This document shows positions 35,001 to 42,314 of a stretch of 64,000 nucleotides of DNA, one piece after another. Below the pieces are notes generated by a model. The model ran no database searches. It was not told where the DNA came from and was given only the letters and a program-made list of their open reading frames with translations. Positions within the stretch are counted from its first letter, which is position 1. Each line of letters starts with the position of its first letter. A program made the translations under genes and the position numbers. Source of the stretch: a virus; the IMG/VR virus record IMGVR_UViG_3300016457_000282, positions 62,001 through 126,000 of that record; one strand, written 5' to 3'.

Positions 35001-35179
35001 TCGTATTTACTCAACGACGCTGCACACTCTTCACAGTATTCGCCGATCCAAAACTCGTTCAATGCCTTAGAGTAGCTAAAGTCAGAGTAGTCACAAGACA
35101 CTACCTCGAACTCTCTACAAGCGATCAGAGCAAGCTCTCTGCCGCACTTTCTACAACAAATTGTAATGTAGTCCTTCAC
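34997..35179 (-). CDS. Small zinc-ribbon-like protein
   Basis: 60 residues. CCRKCGRELALIAC and YCEECAAS give two CxxC knuckles, spacing typical of a zinc ribbon. Convergent with the mini-gene. Function unknown. Confidence 0.65.
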   Translation of the reverse strand: MKDYITICCRKCGRELALIACREFEVVSCDYSDFSYSKALNEFWIGEYCEECAASLSKYD

Positions 35180-35188
35180 GACTTACTC

Positions 35189-35677
35189 CTAAAGTGTTTT
35201 GATTGAGGACAACTCCTCAGTCAAAGCATCTTCAGTGTTAACAGGCAGCATCAAGCTGTAAGCGCCCCAAGAACGCTCAGTTTCATACAGAGTCGTGCAC
35301 AAAGACGCAATAGCCTCAAAAGTAGGCTGTGAGAGAGTATTCTTTAACGCAAAGTACATCTTAACGGTACTAAGATAGGTTAAGTATTCAACTGTAGGAT
35401 CTATAGGTAGTATTACCGTTCCTTTTTTATCAGTACTAGCATCACTTGTCAAGAACTTGTGATCGAAAAAGTCCTCAACTTCTCTTTTGAGGAGTTGTTT
35501 TAACACTGAAAAATCAACGAGCATTCCTCTAAATTCGTGCGGCTCTTGAGTAGTTGTAATCGAAAATTCACCTTTGTACGTGTGTCCATGAACTCGAGAA
35601 CACGGATGTCCTTCTGGTACAGTCTCGCTCAATCGATGAGCGGCATTAAACGAGAACTTTCTTGCGATTGTTAACAT
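35189..35677 (-). CDS. queD: 6-carboxytetrahydropterin synthase-like protein
   Basis: 162 residues from ATG 35677 behind AGGAGGTATGAC. Zinc residues His14 (NAAHRL), and His30/His32 in CSRVHGHTY, plus VDFSVLKQLL, FDHKFL and PTFEAIA, are the QueD signature; Cys26 is the catalytic cysteine. QueD converts dihydroneopterin triphosphate to 6-carboxytetrahydropterin on the way to preQ0. Phages with queD often make 7-deazaguanine bases for DNA or tRNA. QueE and QueC were not seen in the window. Confidence 0.85.
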   Translation of the reverse strand: MLTIARKFSFNAAHRLSETVPEGHPCSRVHGHTYKGEFSITTTQEPHEFRGMLVDFSVLKQLLKREVEDFFDHKFLTSDASTDKKGTVILPIDPTVEYLTYLSTVKMYFALKNTLSQPTFEAIASLCTTLYETERSWGAYSLMLPVNTEDALTEELSSIKTL

Positions 35678-35678
35678 G

Positions 35679-36056
35679 TCATACCTCCTGATCAATATTT
35701 TCGCCTACTAAGATCCTTACATTAGGATCGCCGTTCCAGCGATAAGGAATGTGATAAGCATCGAGTTTTTCGCATAATTTCTTTCCTACTTCTTTAGTTG
35801 ACAATCCTATTGTACCATATTTTTGAGTAACACAAGGTCCATAAGCAATGTACATTCGACTATGATTTCTAAGACTCTCCTCATCTTGCCGAGTCCAAAA
35901 GATAGCTCCTTTAACTTCCTTTCCTTTCTCATAAAGTTTTTCAGCTCTACAAGCAAGCTCTGATCCTGCGCAATTTCGACAACACATAAAATTGGCTCGA
36001 GCGAGGAATCCTTCTTTACGCAACTCTTTGAAAACTTCGATCAAACGACTTCTCAT
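35679..36056 (-). CDS. Small CCxxC protein, DUF6891-like
   Basis: 125 residues. FLARANFMCCRNCAGSEL, GAIFWTRQDEESL, YIAYGP and IPYRWNGDPNVRI follow the order of a small bacterial family (CCxxC, then QDxE, then WNG) I recall as DUF6891. Operon partner of queD, overlapping its ribosome site. Function unknown. Confidence 0.6.
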   Translation of the reverse strand: MRSRLIEVFKELRKEGFLARANFMCCRNCAGSELACRAEKLYEKGKEVKGAIFWTRQDEESLRNHSRMYIAYGPCVTQKYGTIGLSTKEVGKKLCEKLDAYHIPYRWNGDPNVRILVGENIDQEV

Positions 36057-36120
36057 ACTTCTATCTCCTTTTTCTACAAGTTACTAATCTTCTTACACAA
36101 CTCTTGAAATTGACTTTGGG

Positions 36121-36285
36121 TCAACAAAATCCCGCATAGTCCAAATTAACGTAGTCAAAGGCTTTAGTTTGTGCGTCGTTGAAACTCTTAGCGGTAATCT
36201 CAAACACATCAACTCTGTGATTGTCACCAGGTAGGTAACGAATCACAACATAGACTTCTTCTTTTCTCTTAAACTCAGTCATCAT
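36121..36285 (-). CDS. Short protein of 54 residues
   Basis: MMTEFKRKEEVYVVIRYLPG then DNHRVDVFEITAKSFNDAQT, ending VNLDYAGFC. Two ATGs behind AAAGGAG; the first is used here. Beta-alpha pattern with a YVVIRYLPG strand. Its start overlaps the previous gene's stop region. No family recognised. Confidence 0.6.
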   Translation of the reverse strand: MMTEFKRKEEVYVVIRYLPGDNHRVDVFEITAKSFNDAQTKAFDYVNLDYAGFC

Positions 36286-36420
36286 TTACTCCTTTACTAA
36301 GTACTTAACAGTTACACATAAAATCAATAAACCTATAAAGTTCGCTACAGGAAACCATGAACCATCACTACTAATCAAACATATACTACCGCCAAATATT
36401 AATCCTTTTAGGAAGTTCAT
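36286..36420 (-). CDS. Short membrane protein of 44 residues
   Basis: Behind AAAGGAGTGTATT. MNFLKGLIFGGSICLISSDG and FIGLLILCVTVKYLVKE give two short hydrophobic segments. It ends directly against the next start. Could be a membrane microprotein; no family known. Confidence 0.55.
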   Translation of the reverse strand: MNFLKGLIFGGSICLISSDGSWFPVANFIGLLILCVTVKYLVKE

Positions 36421-36434
36421 AATACACTCCTTTC

Positions 36435-37064
36435 TTAACACCAATCCTTACGTAATTCTTCGTACTCACGATGTAAAATTTGTAGAATCTGTTTTGGTCC
36501 TTTAGACGGAACTTTCTTTTGCCAGTACAAGTACATATCGCAACTAAACTTCTTTACGAGATACCTTCCATTTCTTGTAACATAATTGGATATGTACAAC
36601 TCATTTCCAGTCTCTTCAGACACAATTGAAAGATAGTAGTGAACATACTTTCTGCCAAATGCCAGCACGGGGTCTGAGCGACGGAATATAAGTCCAGGAA
36701 TGACAGAAGGTTTAGTAACAGGCGACTGTTTGATACGCTCGTATTTTGCTTTAGCTTCACGACGTTTTTCTTCCTCAAGCTTCTTTCGTTTTTCTTCTTC
36801 GGCTCTGAGGTAAGCATCGATTTCCTGAATGTCTTTTGTTATTACTTCTTCTACTTTCTCAGGACACTTGAGAACGTAATCACTAATACTGGCTCCTGTG
36901 CTGCTCGAAGAGAAGTAAGAAGTAACAATAGACAAGTCGTCTGAGACGTAACGCAGAACAGGCTTGTCTTGATGTTCTATTTTCACTAGAGCTAATGAGA
37001 GATCAACTACTTTCTTGTCTAACCATACCTTCGCCGCAATTACAGAACCTTGTCTTAGTTGCAT
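36435..37064 (-). CDS. Unknown protein with charged coiled coil
   Basis: 209 residues. Beta-rich N-terminal third, then a highly charged helix (RAEEEKRKKLEEEKRREAKA, about 86-110), then a beta-rich C-terminal half (RKYVHYYLSIVSEETGN). No family recognised. Confidence 0.65.
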   Translation of the reverse strand: MQLRQGSVIAAKVWLDKKVVDLSLALVKIEHQDKPVLRYVSDDLSIVTSYFSSSSTGASISDYVLKCPEKVEEVITKDIQEIDAYLRAEEEKRKKLEEEKRREAKAKYERIKQSPVTKPSVIPGLIFRRSDPVLAFGRKYVHYYLSIVSEETGNELYISNYVTRNGRYLVKKFSCDMYLYWQKKVPSKGPKQILQILHREYEELRKDWC

Positions 37065-37076
37065 ATCCAGTCTCCT

Positions 37077-37442
37077 TTACTCAATTTTTACTTCAGGATA
37101 AAGTACTACTTTCTGTGTCAATTCCCGTAAGTGAGCGTTGCCGTCTACAAACCGAATTTCGTACTCGTAGTCTGTACAGCCGAGTTCTTCTTCTAATGGC
37201 ACTAAGTACACATTACCTGACTCTCCTTTCTTCAAATACCAAACAAGCTGAGCCGCAAGGTCTGTCATTCCGTTGTAGACATTTGTCGCTCCTACAGGAA
37301 TTCCGTTAACATAGCGACGTACTTTTAGAAACTCTTGTAGCTGCTTTCCTACACCGCTCAAATATCCATCAAACAGTATGTAGATTAAACAGATAGGACG
37401 GTCGTCTTCATCGTATACAGTAACAGTAGCTTGTGTTCCCAT
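37077..37442 (-). CDS. Widespread small phage protein (FDGYxSGxG type)
   Basis: 121 residues behind AAGAGGAGGTAAAAT. TVTVYDEDDRPICLIYILFD, GYLSGVGKQLQEFL, NGMTDLAAQLVWYLK and YEYEIRF match a family found in many phages and prophages. Function is unknown to me. It is the gene after the reverse transcriptase in the operon. Confidence 0.7.
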   Translation of the reverse strand: MGTQATVTVYDEDDRPICLIYILFDGYLSGVGKQLQEFLKVRRYVNGIPVGATNVYNGMTDLAAQLVWYLKKGESGNVYLVPLEEELGCTDYEYEIRFVDGNAHLRELTQKVVLYPEVKIE

Positions 37443-37466
37443 ATTTTACCTCCTCTTAATTTAGTA

Positions 37467-37560
37467 GTTCCGGCTGAGACCTTGTACCTTTACGACTGCG
37501 AAGTGACTAAGTAGCAAGTGAGCGTAACACTCACTATGAGATAGGTCCTATAGCCGGAAC
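37467..37560 (-). ncRNA. Candidate structured RNA at the 3' end of the reverse-transcriptase gene
   Basis: GTTCCGGCT (37467-37475) pairs with AGCCGGAAC (37552-37560), extended by GACCT/AGGTC, and encloses AGTGAG-N7-CTCACT. The fold is about 94 bases and includes the RT stop. It is not a tRNA (no T-loop). It could be a terminator-like end, a stability element, or part of the retroelement. Confidence 0.45.
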
Positions 37561-38496
37561 CGTTTCACTTCGGTACACCATATTTAACCAACCTTTGATA
37601 CCGTTGATTTTATGTTTACTTAATGAGATCTTACCTGTCTTATTGTTGTGAAGCATAGCTCGGTACAATCTTCTAACCTTACGCGATATCGTAACTTTGT
37701 CAGAATGAACTACACAACCCAAAACTCGTAGCTTGCCTCTTCCGACTCTTAACTTAGAAGGATGAAGCTCAAGACTGATTTTGTTTAGGTAACGGTTAAT
37801 GACCTGACTCGTTTTTGAGATGGAGATTTTAGCGTCTTTAGGAAAGGACACTAGTATATCATCTGCGTAACGAGTGTATACACCGTGTAGTCTCGCAATT
37901 ACTTCTGCAATTACTAAATCAGTCTGAGAAAGCACGATATTGAACAACCGGCCCGAAGTAGGAGCTCCTTGAGGTAAACCTTTAAAGTAACAATCTCTTA
38001 TCAACATTTGTCTAACAGAAAGCGGCACATCGTGCTTTACCAGTACTGAGTCGAGAACTTTTTTTCTGATCGAAGGATAAGCATCCTTTATGTCCAGTCT
38101 TAGGAACAAGTAGTTACCTACATGCTTTTCAAGAGCATCTCGTAAAGATCTGCGTTTCTCGAACGCATAAGCGTGCGTCACTTTAGGAACCAAAATGTAG
38201 GTTAGCTTTAACCACGCTCGCTGTCTCTCCTTGAGTTGATCTGAAGGAATGTACAGAGTTCTAAAACCACCAGACCTTTTAGGGATCCTAACAGGAGTAT
38301 ACTCAACTTTAACGTCTTCGCTTAACACATTATGGTACTGTTCATACCAATCTCTCAAAGCGTGCTTACGCACTCCTAACCAAAAAGCAGAAGTGCCTTT
38401 CTCTACCAACTGTGAGTAAACAAAAGCAAAGGAAGGAGACATCTCAACTTCTTCAACATCGTTAAAGATCGACAACAGTTCGTCCAAGCTGAACAT
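37534..38496 (-). CDS. Retron-like reverse transcriptase
   Basis: 320 residues behind AGAGGAATAGT. RT motifs are present: first catalytic Asp in RLDIKDAYPSI (133-143), KGLPQGAPTSG (172-182), and YTRYADDILVSF with YADD at 210-213. The end of the palm, RVLGCVVHSDKVTISRKVRR (257-276), and the following thumb resemble the VTGxxVN...V..R..R region of retron RTs. QGAPTS rather than LGNxTSQ argues against a diversity-generating element. It has no obvious fused effector. The upstream 400 bases carry no gene and several stems, as expected of a retron ncRNA. Confidence 0.75.
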   Translation of the reverse strand: MFSLDELLSIFNDVEEVEMSPSFAFVYSQLVEKGTSAFWLGVRKHALRDWYEQYHNVLSEDVKVEYTPVRIPKRSGGFRTLYIPSDQLKERQRAWLKLTYILVPKVTHAYAFEKRRSLRDALEKHVGNYLFLRLDIKDAYPSIRKKVLDSVLVKHDVPLSVRQMLIRDCYFKGLPQGAPTSGRLFNIVLSQTDLVIAEVIARLHGVYTRYADDILVSFPKDAKISISKTSQVINRYLNKISLELHPSKLRVGRGKLRVLGCVVHSDKVTISRKVRRLYRAMLHNNKTGKISLSKHKINGIKGWLNMVYRSETVPAIGPIS

Positions 38497-38585
38497 ACTA
38501 TTCCTCTTTAATAGGCGTTATATGGTTTATAGTTAGAGTGAGACAGTCCAACCAGTCGTGAGGGTTTACAACCAAACTAAGAGTA

Positions 38586-38820
38586 CCTATGAAGAACTCG
38601 GCGAACTCTCGTCTTTTTCTCTTCTGAAAGTTCTTTTCACAATTTGAGAGTACAAACTTAAAGGATTCACGACAGCGACCTCTTTTGTGAAAGTTGGAGA
38701 GGTTCTATCTTGCGCAGCTTTGCCGAGACGAAGCGAGGCGAACCTGCTCAAGACTACGCACAATGGTAAGTAAATTAGTCTTGGCGTAACACCAAGCTCG
38801 CGCTTCAACCTCTCCTTAAC
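38586..38820 (-). ncRNA. Candidate retron-type ncRNA (msr-msd) upstream of RT
   Basis: Gene-free interval of about 400 bases on the RT strand. Inverted pairs: AACCTCTCC 38807-38815 with GGAGAGGTT 38696-38704 enclosing 102 bases; TAGTCTT 38776-38782 with AAGACTA 38750-38756; a hairpin CTTGG-N7-CCAAG at 38780-38796; AGTTCTT 38629-38635 with AAGAACT 38592-38598. Some stems compete. Position fits an msr-msd, but its ends and branch G cannot be fixed from one sequence. Confidence 0.45.
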
Positions 38821-38899
38821 ACTAACGGAGAAACAAATATTACAGCTTTCTAATAACATAATGAATCACTAATAGCAACTTCAATGCCTGTCTGATCTG

Positions 38900-39085
38900 T
38901 TAGAATTGTTTCTGTACAATTCCTTCTTCCTCAGTTAGAGGTACAAGTGTAATTTGGTATTGTTTCACCTTAGCAGCTCCTTTTGTAAGATAAATCGTAC
39001 CTACTATCTCTTCTCCTTCCACTAAGTATCTATGATATCGTTTTGAGTCTCGATCGTACACTATCTTACCTACTATTTTTTCCAT
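38900..39085 (-). CDS. Small beta-rich protein
   Basis: 61 residues behind AAGGAGGCTATC. KIVGKIVYDRDSKRYHRYLV then EGEEIVGTIYLTKGAAKVKQ. The fold could be a small beta barrel (a domain of unknown binding role). Family not recognised. Confidence 0.6.
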   Translation of the reverse strand: MEKIVGKIVYDRDSKRYHRYLVEGEEIVGTIYLTKGAAKVKQYQITLVPLTEEEGIVQKQF

Positions 39086-39103
39086 GATAGCCTCCTTTCT
39101 ACA

Positions 39104-39574
39104 TTAATCTATCAATCTCGCTAAATCATTCAAATCTCCTTGAGGAATCTCTCTAGGATTTCCAAGAGAGTCGTTCCAATAGTACAGATTGACGAGTACT
39201 TCTCTTCTAATTCAAACAACTTCAACTCATACTCGGTTTGGACTTTAGGATCTCTAACTAACTCAGATTTCTTTCTCCTCAGTCGTCCTCTCTTAACTTC
39301 ACTCTTTGCTGTCAACAACAAATCTGTCAGTGCACTATTCTTCTTTATCTTCTCTCTTTTTTCTGATTACTTTCTGCTGACCACTCTGTCATCCGCGCTG
39401 ATAGAGAACGATAAGGTAACCATTCCCATTCATACCGAGTCAACTTCGTACTTAGTAAAGCTTTAGGTTTACTAGCTTTGTTAGTACTAATATACGAAGT
39501 ATACCTCTTTCCTTTCTTTTTCTCTGTTGCTCTCGCTTCACTTTTTCTAACAAATCCTTTAACTCGCTCAGCAT
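39104..39574 (-). pseudogene. Broken paralogue of the 44180 gene
   Basis: Starting at ATG 39574, the three minus frames in turn give MLSELKDLLEKVKREQQRKR; KASKPKALLSTKLTRYEWEW and LPYRSLSARMTEWSA; KSEVKRGRLRRKKSELVRDP; and YYWNDSLGNPREIPQGDLND to TAA 39104. These match residues of the intact 167-residue protein in order, with at least three frame changes. Not all lesions are in homopolymers, so real decay is likely. Confidence 0.75.
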
Positions 39575-39580
39575 AGTACT

Positions 39581-39630
39581 TCGAAAAAAAAATTAAAAAA
39601 TTTTTAAAAATTAAAAAAATGTTACTTTAC
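39581..39630 (-). promoter_or_regulatory. AT-rich leader motif, copy 3
   Basis: On the minus strand GTAAAGTAACATTTTTTTAA then TTTTTAAAAATTTTTTAATT, ending seven bases before the pseudogene ATG. Same position as in other copies. Confidence 0.4.
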
Positions 39631-39664
39631 AGTTAGTCATATTTTGCGAGAAAATCTGTTCAGC

Positions 39665-40075
39665 TCACACTAATTCATAACCCTGAACCATTAAGTTAAC
39701 TTGTTTGTCACTTAATTGATCCGACCAGTGCTCCATTGTCAACTGATTCGCTCGACAGATTTCCACAAACTTGCGCAACTTAGTACGATCACTAACCTCA
39801 GAAAAGTTACTCTTTACATACTCTCTTGCTTTAGAGAAAATAACAGTAGCTGAAGGAACTTTTCGATTGCCTTGTACTTTACCTTCCAAATTGAACCAAC
39901 AACCACATACTAAACAATGTGACCAATTATCAACTTTAAAAGGTCGTATCTGCCATCGCCACTTTTCCGCAGATAGTACATCTTTAAATTGGCAATTAAG
40001 CAACTCATGTGCTCCGCAATTCGGACATACAATACAACCACACTTACCTGATCCTGCATGTACTTTAACAATCAT
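39665..40075 (-). CDS. Zinc-finger protein
   Basis: 136 residues. CGCIVCPNCGAHELLNC (about 12-28) and HCLVCGCWF (about 53-61) give two knuckles of a zinc ribbon, then a helical tail. Likely nucleic-acid binding, by metal-site type only. Confidence 0.6.
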   Translation of the reverse strand: MIVKVHAGSGKCGCIVCPNCGAHELLNCQFKDVLSAEKWRWQIRPFKVDNWSHCLVCGCWFNLEGKVQGNRKVPSATVIFSKAREYVKSNFSEVSDRTKLRKFVEICRANQLTMEHWSDQLSDKQVNLMVQGYELV

Positions 40076-40101
40076 AATTACTAACCCTTCTAACTTAACT
40101 G

Positions 40102-40446
40102 TTACTCAAACATAAGTGAAAGTTCGTACACATGAAACTCGTCTTCACTCTTCATTCTCGCAAGAAGCGCACACGAAGTACTATCATCCAATTCAGTCTC
40201 CTCACGTAAACCTAACTTAACAAGCATTCTCAACGGTACAATCAACAACTCAATCTCTCCAGTCAGAGAAGGAATGCAACAAAACGAACTTTCCTCTAGT
40301 TGCTTCAACGTGCACAGATCTACAACGCCCAGTTCCTCAATTGCACACAAACCTTGTCCTTCTACTGTTACCAAAATCTCCTTAGCTTCAACTTCTGTTA
40401 CATCTCGATCTGAACCTTCGCCGAATCGGCGTAGACCTATTAACAT
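40102..40446 (-). CDS. Unknown acidic protein
   Basis: 114 residues behind AAGAGGCGATATATC. Beta-alpha pattern (EILVTVEGQGLCAIEELGVV; GEIELLIVPLRMLVKLGL). First minus-strand gene beside the iteron region, so probably driven from it. No family recognised. Confidence 0.6.
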   Translation of the reverse strand: MLIGLRRFGEGSDRDVTEVEAKEILVTVEGQGLCAIEELGVVDLCTLKQLEESSFCCIPSLTGEIELLIVPLRMLVKLGLREETELDDSTSCALLARMKSEDEFHVYELSLMFE

Positions 40447-40570
40447 GATATATCGCCTCTTTTCTTGTTCTAACTAATCTCTCTTATGATTTACTTTTTT
40501 AAATACAGAGTACTAGGTTCGTTTTCGTTTTTTCAAAATTAAGAGTATCGGATTCACTCTTCAAATTTTT

Positions 40571-40745
40571 AAATGAGAGAGTACTAAAAGTCATTCTCCG
40601 ATTTTAAATGAGAGAGTACTAAAAGTCATTCTCCGATTTTTATAAATGAGAGTGTACTAAAGTCATTCTCCTCTTTTAATGAGAGTGTACTAAAGTCATT
40701 CTCCTCTTTTAATGAGAGTGTACTAAAAGTCATTCTCCGATTTTT
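40571..40745. repeat. Five iteron-like direct repeats
   Basis: Five units of about 35 bp start near 40571, 40606, 40643, 40677 and 40710. The unit is AAATGAGAG(A/T)GTACTAA, then AAGTCATTCTCC and a T-rich linker. Within the unit, GAGA and TCTC form an imperfect dyad. The divergent position between 40102-40446 and the ParB-like gene suggests an origin, centromere or operator array. No spacers of unique sequence are present, so it is not CRISPR. Confidence 0.85.
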
Positions 40746-40851
40746 AAATTTTTTAGATATGGGGTACTTACTCCTGTTATTGTAACTCAACCGCCCCGGG
40801 TTCAGTTCCTAAGGGGGTGTTTTGTGAGGTACTTAACGTAGTTTAGTTCCT

Positions 40852-40869
40852 TGAGACAACCCCCGGCAG
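40852..40869 (+). repeat. 18-bp repeat TGAGACAACCCCCGGCAG, copy 1
   Basis: Identical to 44059-44076. Here it may pair loosely with GGGGGTGTT at about 40813, forming an attenuator-like hairpin. Confidence 0.7.
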
Positions 40870-40937
40870 TAAGAGTCTGTCATTTAGATTATTATTTGCT
40901 ATTCTACGCTTTGTTTTGCTGGAAATTTTTTCCTTAG

Positions 40938-40956
40938 ACGGGCCATGATGGCCCGT
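40938..40956. promoter_or_regulatory. GGGCCAT palindrome, site 1
   Basis: ACGGGCCATGATGGCCCGT, a perfect 19-bp palindrome with one central base. On the minus strand it is preceded by TTGAAATCATTACAACTC, the box also seen at sites 3, 4 and 5. Confidence 0.8.
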
Positions 40957-41028
40957 TCCTGAGTTGTAATGATTTCAATAAGTTAGCTGAGAAAATACAG
41001 AATTTTTTGTAGACAAAAATGAATGCAG

Positions 41029-41043
41029 GTATCTGTCAGATAC
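41029..41043. promoter_or_regulatory. Operator-like dyad upstream of the ParB-like gene
   Basis: GTATCTG-T-CAGATAC, 7-bp perfect arms, 80 bp before the start codon; a repressor-type site by shape only. Confidence 0.55.
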
Positions 41044-41068
41044 GACAATTTGCGCGTTTTAGTAGTGT

Positions 41069-41102
41069 TTTTGTCAAGTTTGAAGTATAATTACTGACAA
41101 AA
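41069..41102 (+). promoter_or_regulatory. Promoter -10 and operator of the ParB-like gene
   Basis: TATAAT at 41086-41091 is framed by the inverted pair TTTTGTCA (41069-41076) and TGACAAAA (41095-41102). No good -35 hexamer is seen at 17 bp, so the promoter is probably regulated. The dyad overlapping -10 suggests autorepression. Confidence 0.6.
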
Positions 41103-41123
41103 CTAACAAAAAAGGAGGTTATC

Positions 41124-41816
41124 ATGTTAGAAGTTGATCGAAAACAACTCAAACGGATCACAAAGGTTAGTGATAAAGTGTTCTATGCTTACAAACCTCT
41201 ACAAAGACTACTACCTAACCTTACCAAAGCAGATATTGAGGACCTCAGAGAAGTTCTTAAGATGGAAGGATTAACAAAACCTTTGAGAGTAGTACTGTTC
41301 AGTGACAAGAAAGTCAAAAGGTATGTAGTGTTAGATGGTGTACATAGAGTTCAGATCGCAGTGGAGTTAGGTTTGGATTTGGAATTAGAAGAGGTTCAAG
41401 TGAGGAATGAGGAAGAGTTAGTAGAATTAGGATTGAAGCTCAATTTGCAGGAAAAGAGAGGTCGACAGATAAGTAAGAGACAGTTGGTAAAAAGATTACG
41501 AAAAGTACACTCTGATCTGTCTTTTGAAGAGTTCTGTGTGGTGTTGAAAGAGAAGTATGGTCTGCAGTTAAGTAAAGAGACAATCTCTAAGTATGTGTAC
41601 TTGAAACAGAGAGGACAGGTTAAGTCAAGTGAACAGAAGTGTCGTATTAAAAGACTTGCACAGGAACTTGGTTGTAAACCTAAAGAACTGGCAGAGACAG
41701 TGTGTACTTTGGTTAGGACAGTTCATCAAGTTGCTGGACCTCAATGGAAGACAATGTTGATGCAACTGTCAAATCCTGAACTAATAAGAGTTGTATCTAC
41801 TGTAGTACAGTCATAG
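41124..41816 (+). CDS. ParB-like protein
   Basis: 230 residues behind AAGGAGGTTATC. Residues 20-110 form a ParB/Srx-type N-terminal domain: PLRVVLFSDKKVKRYVVLDG then VHRVQIAVELG and ELGLKLNLQEKRGRQIS. The family motif GHRR is GVHR here. A helix-turn-helix follows (FEEFCVVLKEKYGLQLSKET, 134-153). Flanking palindromes and iterons suit a DNA-partition or regulatory protein. No ParA ATPase is encoded in the window. The gene is alone on the plus strand with its own operator. Confidence 0.7.
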   Translation: MLEVDRKQLKRITKVSDKVFYAYKPLQRLLPNLTKADIEDLREVLKMEGLTKPLRVVLFSDKKVKRYVVLDGVHRVQIAVELGLDLELEEVQVRNEEELVELGLKLNLQEKRGRQISKRQLVKRLRKVHSDLSFEEFCVVLKEKYGLQLSKETISKYVYLKQRGQVKSSEQKCRIKRLAQELGCKPKELAETVCTLVRTVHQVAGPQWKTMLMQLSNPELIRVVSTVVQS

Positions 41817-41825
41817 TAACTCAAC

Positions 41826-41850
41826 CAAACGGGCCATGATGGCCCGTTTG
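41826..41850. promoter_or_regulatory. GGGCCAT palindrome, site 2
   Basis: CAAACGGGCCAT-G-ATGGCCCGTTTG, a 25-bp palindrome, ten bases after the ParB-like stop. It lacks the ATCATTACAAC box. It could also act as a transcript end, but no T-run follows. Confidence 0.75.
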
Positions 41851-41851
41851 A

Positions 41852-41928
41852 AAAATCTCAATTTTACTATGCAAAACCGCGTGAAAAAGTCAAAAATGTT
41901 AGGTTTTACATAGTAAAATTGAGATTTT
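41852..41928. other. 27-bp inverted repeat, hairpin after the ParB-like gene
   Basis: AAAATCTCAATTTTACTATG plus CAAAACC (41852-41878) pairs with GGTTTTACATAGTAAAATTG plus AGATTTT (41902-41928), with one mismatch and a 23-base loop. Related words (ACATAGATAAAAT, ACTATGTAAAAC) recur to about 42060. Terminator, small RNA or protein site are all possible. Confidence 0.7.
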
Positions 41929-42145
41929 ATTTTTCGGTACTTGTGAAAAAATTAAAGAAGCTCGGTTGTACATAGATAAAATTTCCTCAGTTTCTTATAC
42001 AAAAACTTGCTGTTTTGTCTTTTTTGTAAGGTTCTACTATGTAAAACTATAAATTTTAGTAGACTGTTGCGAACCGTACTTCATTTTTGTCCTCAAAAAT
42101 TCCTACTTTTCTAAGCTAACTCGTTGAAATTATTACAACTCAGAC

Positions 42146-42164
42146 ACGGGCCATCATGGCCCGT
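42146..42164. promoter_or_regulatory. GGGCCAT palindrome, site 3
   Basis: ACGGGCCATCATGGCCCGT behind TTGAAATTATTACAACTC and TTCCTACTTTTCTAAG, the extended repeat shared with site 4. Confidence 0.8.
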
Positions 42165-42314
42165 TTGGCTCAAAAAATGTATGTTTGTTATTCAAACCGA
42201 ACCAATTTTGACTAAATACTTACTTGTCTGATTAGTACCTTTCTCAGAGTATATGACAAGTACAATCGGTACCTAACTAATGTAAGAGTAAGTACTTACT
42301 CAAAATCAGTTCGG

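Noticed and set aside
34867-35070. Plus-strand frame of 67 codons overlapping the Arg/Gly mini-gene
   Set aside because: No ribosome site; it is a shifted reading of the real 53-residue gene and of 34997-35179.
37467-37560. tRNA gene
   Set aside because: The closing stem is 9 bp and no T-loop, D-loop or anticodon arrangement can be drawn.
37534-38496. Diversity-generating retroelement
   Set aside because: The RT has QGAPTS instead of the DGR-type LGNxTSQ, and no template/variable repeat pair or Avd gene was seen.
38587-38859. Minus-strand frame upstream of the reverse transcriptase
   Set aside because: It lacks a ribosome site and protein-like pattern, and runs through strong stems; a non-coding RNA explains it better.
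40571-40745. CRISPR array
   Set aside because: Repeats abut with nearly identical short linkers; there are no unique spacers and no cas genes.
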